Positions 1 through 5,009 of a DNA stretch of 5,009 bases are shown one piece after another (the stretch's first letter is position 1; each line of letters begins with the position of its first letter). The notes beneath the pieces were generated by a model. It saw only the letters and a list, made by a program, of their open reading frames with translations. It searched no databases and had not been told where the DNA came from. Where the stretch lies: the NCBI GenBank assembly GCA_020217165.1, contig JAIWOE010000244.1:1-5009 (forward strand), written 5' to 3'. This stretch comes from Desulfovibrio sp. Lineage in GTDB: Bacteria; Desulfobacterota; Desulfovibrionia; Desulfovibrionales; Desulfovibrionaceae. The translations under genes and the position numbers were made by a program.

Positions 1-330
1 GTTGATGGGTTTGGAGATGTAGTCATGGGCGCCCAGGCGCAGGGCCTCGGTGGCCGATTCCAGGGACGGTTCCCCGGTAATGACCACCACCAGGCAATCC
101 AGTTGTTGTTCCCGCACAAACTTGAGCAGTTCCAGGCCACTGGGGCCGCGGAGCAGGATGTCCAGATACAGCAGGTCCGGGACACACTTGTCCTGGATGC
201 AGCGATCCAGGAATTTTCGCGCCTGCTCGTACCCGTCCGCCACGTGGACCTTGTGCTCCTCGCGCTCCAGGAAGGCCCGGAACGTGATGCGGATGGATTC
301 TTCATCGTCTACAACCAGAATGCTGGCCAT
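1..330 (-). CDS. Response regulator, receiver domain (3' part outside window)
   Basis: Two-component receiver domain, truncated by the left window edge after 110 residues. It would accept a phosphoryl group from a histidine kinase in the cytoplasm. Translating from the ATG at 330 gives ILVVDDEES near the N-terminus, with the acidic pair D8/D9. The phospho-acceptor is D57 in LYLDILLRGPSG, the switch threonine is T85 in VVVITGEPS, and the conserved lysine is K107 in DYISKPIN. All key receiver residues are therefore present. What follows the domain (nothing, a DNA-binding domain, or an enzymatic output) cannot be seen. The start is supported by an AAGG Shine-Dalgarno at 337-340, six bases upstream, which overlaps the TAA of the preceding gene. 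Only nine bases separate the two genes, so they are probably co-transcribed and translationally coupled. No histidine kinase is in the window. The receiver call is secure; the regulated process is unknown. Confidence 0.93.
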   Translation of the reverse strand, partial: MASILVVDDEESIRITFRAFLEREEHKVHVADGYEQARKFLDRCIQDKCVPDLLYLDILLRGPSGLELLKFVREQQLDCLVVVITGEPSLESATEALRLGAHDYISKPIN

Positions 331-339
331 GCCGTGCCT

Positions 340-843
340 TTATTCAAAGAGATAGCCATATCGACTAGCAAGTTCCTGGGTTTTGGAAAGCAGGGCCTGG
401 GCTTTTTCGTCGGTCGTGCCGGCAAAAACCAGGCCGCTTTCCACATCCAGGAAGTATTTCAGGGTGGATTCGCTTTCCGAATATACCCAGACCACGCTGT
501 ACACCGAGGCCTCGTTGGGCCGGTCCCGGAATTCTTCCACGGTACGCACCAGCAGCTTAAGCCGTTTTTCGTCGGCAGTGCTCAGTTGAAAGAGGCTGGA
601 GCGGCCAGCGAGGTCCTTGAGCTTGTAGGCCAGGGAGCCGCCCACGGCATCGCCGCCAAGGTGTTCAATGGCCAGGGGCACCCCGGGCTTGGCCGGGACG
701 GCGGGAACCTCGGGGGCGGCCGGGGCCGGCCGTTGCTGCTGCGCCTCGGGTCTGGCCGTGGGCGCAGGTTGGGCGTGCAGGGCTACGGGCAGAACCACCA
801 CGGCAACCAGGAGCAGCATTGTCAATACGGATACAACACGCAT
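340..843 (-). CDS. Small secreted or periplasmic protein of unknown function
   Basis: A 167-residue protein that I do not recognise. Residues 1-24 form a Sec-type signal peptide: a basic MR start, a hydrophobic core of Leu/Val at 6-22, and a likely cleavage site after LHA at 22-24. There is no lipobox cysteine, so it is probably soluble in the periplasm or exported. Residues 25-56 are a Pro/Ala/Gln-rich, low-complexity linker. Residues 57-167 look like one compact alpha/beta domain, with LGGDAVGGSLAYKLKDLAG, then FQLSTADEKRLKLLVRTVEE, SVYSVVWVYS, LKYFLDVESGLVF and a C-terminal helix with KAQALLSKTQELASRYGY. There are no cysteines and no obvious catalytic motif. The ATG at 843 has a good Shine-Dalgarno (AGAGGA, 849-854, five-base spacer) and sits downstream of a sigma-70-like promoter. 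The response regulator starts nine bases after its stop, so the two probably form one operon. A role in sensing or in the envelope is possible but not shown. Confidence 0.82.
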   Translation of the reverse strand: MRVVSVLTMLLLVAVVVLPVALHAQPAPTARPEAQQQRPAPAAPEVPAVPAKPGVPLAIEHLGGDAVGGSLAYKLKDLAGRSSLFQLSTADEKRLKLLVRTVEEFRDRPNEASVYSVVWVYSESESTLKYFLDVESGLVFAGTTDEKAQALLSKTQELASRYGYLFE

Positions 844-880
844 GGGATTCCTCTCTGAAGCGTTCCGAGGATGCGAAGGG

Positions 881-909
881 ATGATAGACTTCCTGAACTA
901 AAACCGCAA
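881..909 (-). promoter_or_regulatory. Sigma-70-type promoter for the secreted protein/response regulator operon
   Basis: Read on the minus strand, a -35 box TTGCGG (904-909) is followed by an exact 17-base spacer (887-903) and a -10 box TATCAT (881-886). Each box matches the consensus at four of six positions. The predicted transcript would begin around 873-876, giving a leader of about 30 bases before the ATG at 843 with its AGAGGA site. The spacer is AT-rich compared with the surroundings. The site lies in the 111-base gap between the AMMECR1 gene and the secreted-protein gene. This fits a separate transcription unit, although I see no strong terminator after the AMMECR1 stop and read-through is possible. 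Confidence 0.6.
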
Positions 910-954
910 GCATATGCGTCATGGCGAACATGCTCGGCGGACTACGAATGACCG

Positions 955-1503
955 TTAAAACACCACCGCCTCAAACCAGAACAGCTGGGTGCCGGTCTGG
1001 CGCCAGCATTCGGCGGGCAGGCCAGCCTTGCGGCAGGTGTGATCCAGAAATTCCTCGCGGCTCCAGCCCCAGTCCACGGCCACCTGCGGCAGCAGCAATC
1101 CCGAACGGCCATGCCGATTGATGATGAGTCCATGGCGCCCCACTTCCACCAGGGCCGGGTCCGGGCAGGGCGTGACCGGCGAGAGGATGGAAATCTCCAA
1201 CGCCGCCTCGGCAAACTCACGGGCCGTGAGGGGCGGGAACCGCGGATCCTCAAAGGCCGCTGCCTGGGCCATCTGGGCCACGGTGGTATACAGGGGGGCG
1301 TCGCCCAGCACATGGCCGATGCAGCCGCGCAGTTCGCCGTGCAGGGTCAGGGTGACGAAAGCGCCAAGGTGCTCCCGCAGGGTGGCCGTAGGCGGTTCGG
1401 GCGGGGTATAGGGCTGTCCCTGCACGCCTGCCTGGATGGCCTCGCGGGCGATGGCCTTGAGGTACTGCTGTTCGGCATCGGAAAGGGTGAACTGGAACGC
1501 CAT
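955..1503 (-). CDS. AMMECR1-domain protein (AmmeMemoRadiSam system protein A)
   Basis: A 182-residue protein covering a whole AMMECR1 domain. The family hallmark LRGCIG is at residues 58-63, preceded by ATLREHLGAFVTL. It is followed by AAFEDPRFPPL at about 81-91, LEISILSP at 101-108, and a C-terminal GLLLPQVAVDWGWSREEFL block. These are the conserved stretches of bacterial and archaeal homologues. Many of those occur with a Memo-like protein and a radical SAM enzyme in the AmmeMemoRadiSam set, whose biochemical role is not established. A cytoplasmic location is inferred from the lack of a signal peptide. The reading frame stays open upstream to 1770, but homology begins at MAFQFTLSDAEQQYL. 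The ATG at 1503 also has GGGGGA four bases upstream, so I place the start there. It lies 128 bases after purN and 111 bases before the secreted-protein gene. The Memo and radical SAM partners are not in the window. Family assignment is firm; function is not. Confidence 0.9.
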   Translation of the reverse strand: MAFQFTLSDAEQQYLKAIAREAIQAGVQGQPYTPPEPPTATLREHLGAFVTLTLHGELRGCIGHVLGDAPLYTTVAQMAQAAAFEDPRFPPLTAREFAEAALEISILSPVTPCPDPALVEVGRHGLIINRHGRSGLLLPQVAVDWGWSREEFLDHTCRKAGLPAECWRQTGTQLFWFEAVVF

Positions 1504-1555
1504 GCCGTCCCCCGGAAAATAACGTCTGGCGCATGCGCGCGGGCAAGGTGTGGCC

Positions 1556-1574
1556 GGTATTCGTGTTGAATACC
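1556..1574. repeat. Perfect inverted repeat upstream of the AMMECR1 gene
   Basis: Seven-base arms GGTATTC (1556-1562) and GAATACC (1568-1574) are perfectly complementary around the five-base centre GTGTT. The repeat lies about 53 bases upstream of the AMMECR1 start codon, within an AT-richer patch of an otherwise GC-rich region. It has no T-run following it on the minus strand, so it is a poor terminator. An operator bound by a dimeric regulator, or a hairpin in the AMMECR1 mRNA leader, are both possible. Weak promoter-like elements (TTGCTT at about 1587-1594, TATTCA in the dyad) are not well spaced, so I cannot tie it to a promoter. Confidence 0.45.
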
Positions 1575-1582
1575 TATTCCCT

Positions 1583-1620
1583 GAAAAAAGCAAGCAAAAA
1601 TCTGCCAGGGGGCCGGCTGG
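1583..1620 (-). terminator. Weak candidate terminator after purN
   Basis: On the minus strand, just after the purN stop (1632-1634), a short GC-rich hairpin can form. One option pairs GCCGG with CCTGGC at 1604-1617 (five pairs including one G-T). An alternative pairs CCAG (1617-1620) with CTGG (1605-1608). Two T-runs follow, at 1596-1600 and 1584-1589, separated by GCTTGC. The T-runs are good but the stem is short, so termination may be partial. It would close the valS/cobA-hemD/purN unit and make the AMMECR1 gene partly independent. Confidence 0.35.
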
Positions 1621-1631
1621 GAAGGTCCCTC

Positions 1632-2318
1632 CTAAAACCCGGGCTCCAGGGGCGGGTGCACCAGGGCTTCCCCGCAATGACTGCCCGGTACCCTGGCGAC
1701 GTCTGGGCAAGGCGATCCTTCCACCCGCACGTGCCGCCCCTCCAGGCGCAGCCGGCCCTGGGCCAGCCACTGCAGGGCCTGGGGATAGATGCGGTGTTCC
1801 CAGGCCAGGATGCGCCCTGCCAGGGTTTCGCCGTCGGCGCCGGATGGCACGGGCAGCGCAGCCTGGATGATGATGGGCCCGTGGTCCATTTGTTCGTCCA
1901 CCAGATGCACGGTGCAGCCGGCAATGGTGACGCCATACTCGGCGGCATCGCGCTGGCCGTGGATGCCAGGGAAGCTGGGAAGCAGGGCCGGATGAATGTT
2001 CAGCACCCGGCCGGGGAAGGCATGGAGAAAGGTGGGCGTCAGCATGCGCATGAAGCCGGCCAGGGCCACGGCATCGGCGCCGTGGTCCTGGATGGCGGCC
2101 ACCATGGCGGCGTCAAAGGCTTCCCGGTCCGGAAACTGGCGATGGTCGATGGCCAGGGCCGGTATTCCGGCCGCTCGCGCCCGCTCAAGCCCGTTGGCGT
2201 CTGCCTTGTTGGAAAGGACCAGCCGGAAGTCAACGTCCAGCAATCCCTGGGCCTTGCGGTCGAGCATGGCCTGCAGGTTGGATCCTGACCCGGAGACGAG
2301 CACAGCGAGCTTGAGCAT
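1632..2318 (-). CDS. purN: Phosphoribosylglycinamide formyltransferase (GAR transformylase)
   Basis: Transfers the formyl group of 10-formyltetrahydrofolate to glycinamide ribonucleotide in de novo purine synthesis, in the cytoplasm. The protein opens with LKLAVLVSGSGSNLQAM, the phosphate-binding loop of the family. It carries LAGFMRMLTP at 86-95 and the active-site stretch RVLNIHPALLPSFPG at 104-118. Residues N107, H109 and D145 (in DEQMDHGP) correspond to the catalytic Asn, His and Asp of E. coli PurN (N106, H108, D144). At 228 residues it is somewhat longer than the E. coli enzyme (212), because of a Pro/Cys-containing tail after about residue 200 that looks non-conserved. I chose the ATG at 2318 because it puts the start in the usual place relative to the Gly loop and has GGGAA (2324-2328) upstream. 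An in-frame ATG at 2333 would add five residues. The start lies 18 bases after the cobA-hemD stop, implying the same operon. Confidence 0.95.
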   Translation of the reverse strand: MLKLAVLVSGSGSNLQAMLDRKAQGLLDVDFRLVLSNKADANGLERARAAGIPALAIDHRQFPDREAFDAAMVAAIQDHGADAVALAGFMRMLTPTFLHAFPGRVLNIHPALLPSFPGIHGQRDAAEYGVTIAGCTVHLVDEQMDHGPIIIQAALPVPSGADGETLAGRILAWEHRIYPQALQWLAQGRLRLEGRHVRVEGSPCPDVARVPGSHCGEALVHPPLEPGF

Positions 2319-2336
2319 GGGCGTTCCCAACATGGC

Positions 2337-3848
2337 CTAGGGCGTAAAATGGTTAACGACAGCCTGGACCAGGGCCGGGATGGTATAGTCCTCCGGCTGG
2401 ATGTCCACGTTGAACCCATATTTTTTCAAGGTTTTGGCCGTGACTGGACCGATGCAGGCCAGTCTGGCTTCCGGCGCCAGGCGGCGAAACTCATCCGCCG
2501 GCACCAGGGAAAAGAAGTTGTCCACCGTGGAACTGGAGGCAAAGGTGACGCAGTGGACACCCCCGGCCTGGAGCACCTCCAGCAGGGCGGCGGCGTCGGA
2601 ATCCGCGCGCACGGTCTCATACACCGGCACCACATCCACATGGCAGCCGGCCTTGCGCAGCTCGTCCGGCAGCAGTTCACGGGCTTCCTTGGCCCGGGGC
2701 ACGAGGATCTTCTTCCCGGCCGCGCCACTAGCCAGCATGCCCTCGGCCACATATTCGGCCACGAAGCGCTCGGGGATGAAATCCGCCACGATGCCCCGAT
2801 CCTTCAACCCGTGTGCCGTGGCCGGGCCAATGGCCGCCACCTTGCAGCCGGCCAGGGCGCGGGAATCGCGTCCGGTGGCCAGCAGGCGGTTCCAAAAGTG
2901 TTCCACGCCGTTGATGGAGGTGAAGACGAGCCAGTCGTAACTGTCCAGGACATCCAACGCCTTGTCCAGTTCGGCAAACTCCGTGAGGGGCGTGACGGCG
3001 ATGGTGGGGAACTGGTGCACGCAGGCGCCCTGGGCCTCCAGGAGGTTGGCCAGATCGCTGGCTTGCTCCCGGGCGCGGGTGACGACGATACCCTTGCCCA
3101 GCAGGGGGCGTTGCTCAAAGAAATTCAATTCATCATGCAGCTTGCAGACTTCACCCACCACGATGAGAGATGGTGAGGTGAACCGCTGCTCCTTGGCCAG
3201 CCGGGGCAGGGTTTCCAGGGTGCCCACGCAGGACCGGTGCCGGCAAGTGGCGCCCCAGTGTACCAGGGCGGCCGGGGTGCTGCCAGGCATTCCGGCCCCC
3301 ATGAGGTTGGCGGCAATATCCGGCAGGTTCTTCATTCCCATGAAAAAAACCAAGGTGGAGGCGGACTTGGCCAGGGCGTCCCAGTGCAGGGCCGTGGCGG
3401 CCTTGGTGGGATCCTCGTGCCCGGTGATGAAGCTGACCGACGATGCGTAGCTGCGATGCGTGACGGGGATGCCGGCATACGCCAGCCCGGCCACGCCCGA
3501 GGTCACGCCGGGCACCACCTCGAACTTCACGCCCGCGGCCAGCAGCTCCTGGGCTTCTTCGGCGCCGCGGCCAAAGACGTAGGGGTCGCCGCCCTTGAGC
3601 CGGGCGATGACCTTGCCCTCCTTGGCCTTGGTCACCAGCAGCTGGTTGATCTGATCCTGGGGCAGGGTGTGATCCCCGCCCTTTTTGCCAACATAGATTA
3701 TCTCTGCGTCTTTCCTACAGAAAGAAAGAAAGGACTGATTGGCCAGATAATCGTAGACCACCACGTCCGCCGTTTCCAGCACGGCCTTGGCCTTGAGGGT
3801 GAGCAAGCCGGGGTCGCCCGGGCCTGCACCGATGAGATACACCAGCAT
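2337..3848 (-). CDS. cobA-hemD: Fused uroporphyrinogen-III C-methyltransferase / uroporphyrinogen-III synthase
   Basis: A 503-residue bifunctional cytoplasmic enzyme. The C-terminal half closes hydroxymethylbilane to uroporphyrinogen III. The N-terminal half methylates that product twice with S-adenosylmethionine to precorrin-2, the precursor of siroheme and cobalamin (and of heme by the alternative route in sulfate reducers). CobA domain, residues 1 to about 242: the SAM-binding loop GAGPGDPGLLT (7-17), VVVYD (29-33), RLKGGDPYVFGRGAEE (83-98), VPGVTSG (112-118), GIPVTHR (126-132) and SLIVVGEV (227-234). HemD domain, about 250-503: GIVVTRARE (253-261), VFTSINGV (308-315), AAIGPATAHGLKDRG (338-352), VPVYET (407-412), whose Tyr is the conserved active-site one, and FASSSTVDNF (436-445). 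Both domains look complete. The ATG at 3848 shares its A with the valS stop (TAATG) and is preceded by GGGGGGAA six bases upstream, so translational coupling is likely. Stop is TAG at 2337. The same fusion is known from Desulfovibrio. Confidence 0.95.
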   Translation of the reverse strand: MLVYLIGAGPGDPGLLTLKAKAVLETADVVVYDYLANQSFLSFCRKDAEIIYVGKKGGDHTLPQDQINQLLVTKAKEGKVIARLKGGDPYVFGRGAEEAQELLAAGVKFEVVPGVTSGVAGLAYAGIPVTHRSYASSVSFITGHEDPTKAATALHWDALAKSASTLVFFMGMKNLPDIAANLMGAGMPGSTPAALVHWGATCRHRSCVGTLETLPRLAKEQRFTSPSLIVVGEVCKLHDELNFFEQRPLLGKGIVVTRAREQASDLANLLEAQGACVHQFPTIAVTPLTEFAELDKALDVLDSYDWLVFTSINGVEHFWNRLLATGRDSRALAGCKVAAIGPATAHGLKDRGIVADFIPERFVAEYVAEGMLASGAAGKKILVPRAKEARELLPDELRKAGCHVDVVPVYETVRADSDAAALLEVLQAGGVHCVTFASSSTVDNFFSLVPADEFRRLAPEARLACIGPVTAKTLKKYGFNVDIQPEDYTIPALVQAVVNHFTP

Positions 3849-5009
3849 TATGCGTTCCCCCCAGCGTCTGCGTTGGAGTTCGTGGCGTCGTCGCGCGCTT
3901 CCACCAACCGGGCGCGGCGGGCCTGAAGGGTGGCGGATTTGTCCGTCATCATGTCCACCTTTTCCTTCTCCTTGGCCACCACCTCGGCCGGCGCCTTGGC
4001 CCGGAAGCCCTCGTTGGCCAGCTTTTTGTTGACGATGGTGATTTCCTTATCCAGCTTGGCCAATTCCTTGTCCAATCTGGCGATTTCCGTATCAAAATCC
4101 ACGGCGCCAGCCAGGGGTACATGGATGACGTTGCCCTGTACCACCGCCGTGGCCGAGGCCCGGGGCGCATGCACGGGGGCGGCTTCCGTGCCCAGGCCCG
4201 GCGCCTTGCAGCGCGCCAGCAGGGAGAGCATGGCCGCGTTTTCCGCATACAGCTGGGCATCTTCCTCGTTGGCTGTCTGGATGAGTACGGACAATTCCAG
4301 GGCCGGGCTGATGTTCAGCTCGCCGCGGATGGCCCGGATGGCCACCACGGATTCCTGGATGAGGGAGAAGGCGTGGGCCGCGCGGGGGTTCAGGCACTGC
4401 GGCCGGCGTTCGGGGTAGGGCTGGGCCGAAAGGTCTTTGCCTGGCACGCCTGGCAGGCAGCTCCAGATTTCCTGCGTCACAAAGGGCATGATGGGGTGCA
4501 GCAGCACCAGGGTTTCCGTGAGGCCGGTCCACAGGCAGGCGCGGCAGGCCTGTTTGCGGGCGTCGTCCTCCCCGGACAGCTCGGGCTTGATCATCTCCAG
4601 ATACCAATCGCAGAACTCATGCCAGATGAAGCTGTACAGCGCCTGGGCGGCCTCGTTGAAATGATAGCTGGCAATGGCCTCCTGCACCTGGGTCTTGAGC
4701 TCCTCCAGGCGGTGGAATAGCCAGGCGTGATGCACGCCGGGCGTCTCGTGCAGGGGATGGGCGGGCGAGCCCGGCGCCTCGGGCAGGTGCATAAGGGAGA
4801 AGCGCGCGGCATTCCACAATTTGTTCACAAAGTGCCGGTACCCCTCAATGCGTTCTTCCGAAAGCCGGATGTCCCGGCCCATGGCGGCGAAGGCGGCAAA
4901 GGTGAAGCGCAGGGAGTCCGTGCCGAAGCGGTTGATGATATCCAGGGGGTCGATGACGTTCCCCGTGGATTTGCTCATCTTTTTGCCATCGGCATCGCGC
5001 ACCAGGGCA
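3848..5009 (-). CDS. valS: Valyl-tRNA synthetase, C-terminal part (5' end outside window)
   Basis: Class I aminoacyl-tRNA synthetase that charges tRNA-Val. Only the last 386 or so residues are in the window, and the gene continues beyond the right edge. The visible part starts at ALVRDADGKKMSKSTGNV, so the ATP-binding KMSKS signature is present (4967-4981). RFGTDSLRFTFAAFAAMGRDI and EGYRHFVNKLWNAARF follow, marking the start of the anticodon-binding helical domain, then WHEFCDWYLEMIKPEL and LHPIMPFVTQEIW. The C-terminal arm is a coiled coil (FDTEIARLDKELAKLDKEI onward) with the ValS-typical NEGFRAKAPAEVVAKEKEK. This distinguishes it from IleS and LeuS. The last dozen residues (NSNADAGGNA) are a disordered tail. 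The HIGH motif and editing domain must lie upstream and cannot be checked. The stop TAA at 3848-3850 overlaps the start of cobA-hemD by one base, which places valS first in the visible run. Confidence 0.96.
   Translation of the reverse strand, partial: ALVRDADGKKMSKSTGNVIDPLDIINRFGTDSLRFTFAAFAAMGRDIRLSEERIEGYRHFVNKLWNAARFSLMHLPEAPGSPAHPLHETPGVHHAWLFHRLEELKTQVQEAIASYHFNEAAQALYSFIWHEFCDWYLEMIKPELSGEDDARKQACRACLWTGLTETLVLLHPIMPFVTQEIWSCLPGVPGKDLSAQPYPERRPQCLNPRAAHAFSLIQESVVAIRAIRGELNISPALELSVLIQTANEEDAQLYAENAAMLSLLARCKAPGLGTEAAPVHAPRASATAVVQGNVIHVPLAGAVDFDTEIARLDKELAKLDKEITIVNKKLANEGFRAKAPAEVVAKEKEKVDMMTDKSATLQARRARLVEARDDATNSNADAGGNA

Noticed and set aside
25..858. Long open frame on the plus strand (277 codons) opposite the secreted protein and response regulator
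   Set aside because: It runs antisense to two well-supported genes. GC-rich codon use leaves few stops on the opposite strand. The translation is low-complexity, rich in Gly, Gln, Arg and His, without any family motif.
904..957. Possible terminator after the AMMECR1 stop (GTCAT/ATGAC pairing, CATG repeats)
   Set aside because: The arms are only five bases with a long loop and there is no T-run, so I do not call a terminator.
1529..1538. Ten-base palindrome GCGCATGCGC near the AMMECR1 start
   Set aside because: Short and made almost only of G and C, so it can easily arise by chance in this GC-rich DNA. It does not line up with promoter elements.
1504..1770. N-terminal extension of the AMMECR1 frame back to 1770, across the purN 3' end
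   Set aside because: The extension overlaps purN in another frame, reads as Pro/Gly/Ala/Arg-rich sequence, and would place the good GGGGGA-ATG start inside the gene. Family homology begins at the ATG at 1503.
2349..3176. Plus-strand open frame of 275 codons opposite cobA-hemD
   Set aside because: Antisense shadow of a conserved gene. No plausible ribosome site or protein motif is seen, and the His/Gly/Gln-rich composition is typical of the reverse strand of GC-rich genes.
4964..4981. KMSKS followed by Thr instead of the Lys seen in E. coli ValS
   Set aside because: The signature itself is intact, and the residue after it varies among functional valyl-tRNA synthetases, so this is not an anomaly.

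Overview
The window is GC-rich bacterial DNA. Every gene I can support lies on the minus strand, so the genes read from right to left. The gene content suggests a sulfate-reducing deltaproteobacterium of the Desulfovibrio type. The main clue is a single-chain fusion of uroporphyrinogen-III methyltransferase (CobA) and uroporphyrinogen-III synthase (HemD), an arrangement known from Desulfovibrio. An AmmeMemoRadiSam protein A (AMMECR1 family) gene and very GC-biased codon use are compatible with this. The assignment is an inference from gene content, not from a marker gene.

Layout from right to left. (1) 5009-3848 is the C-terminal part of valyl-tRNA synthetase (valS), from just before the KMSKS loop to the stop. 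(2) 3848-2337 is the cobA-hemD fusion, whose ATG shares one base with the valS stop (TAATG). (3) 2318-1632 is purN, starting within about 20 bases of the cobA-hemD stop. These three form a tightly packed, probably co-transcribed and translationally coupled run. Its promoter is outside the window. (4) A 128-base gap (1504-1631) holds a weak terminator candidate and a perfect 7-bp inverted repeat. (5) 1503-955 is an AMMECR1-family gene. (6) A 111-base gap (844-954) contains a good sigma-70 promoter (TTGCGG, 17 bases, TATCAT). (7) 843-340 encodes a small secreted protein of unknown function. (8) 330-1 is the start of a response regulator whose receiver domain is nearly complete and which runs off the left edge.

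How the genes work together. The right half is housekeeping: charging of tRNA-Val, the branch step from linear tetrapyrrole to uroporphyrinogen III and on to precorrin-2 (for siroheme, cobalamin and, in these bacteria, heme), and a one-carbon step of purine synthesis. The left half is a separate transcription unit that pairs a signal-peptide protein with a receiver-domain protein. Its function cannot be read from the sequence. No mobile element, CRISPR array, tRNA, rRNA or phage gene is visible. I see no clearly new multi-gene system. The least understood parts are the secreted-protein/response-regulator pair and the inverted repeat ahead of the AMMECR1 gene.
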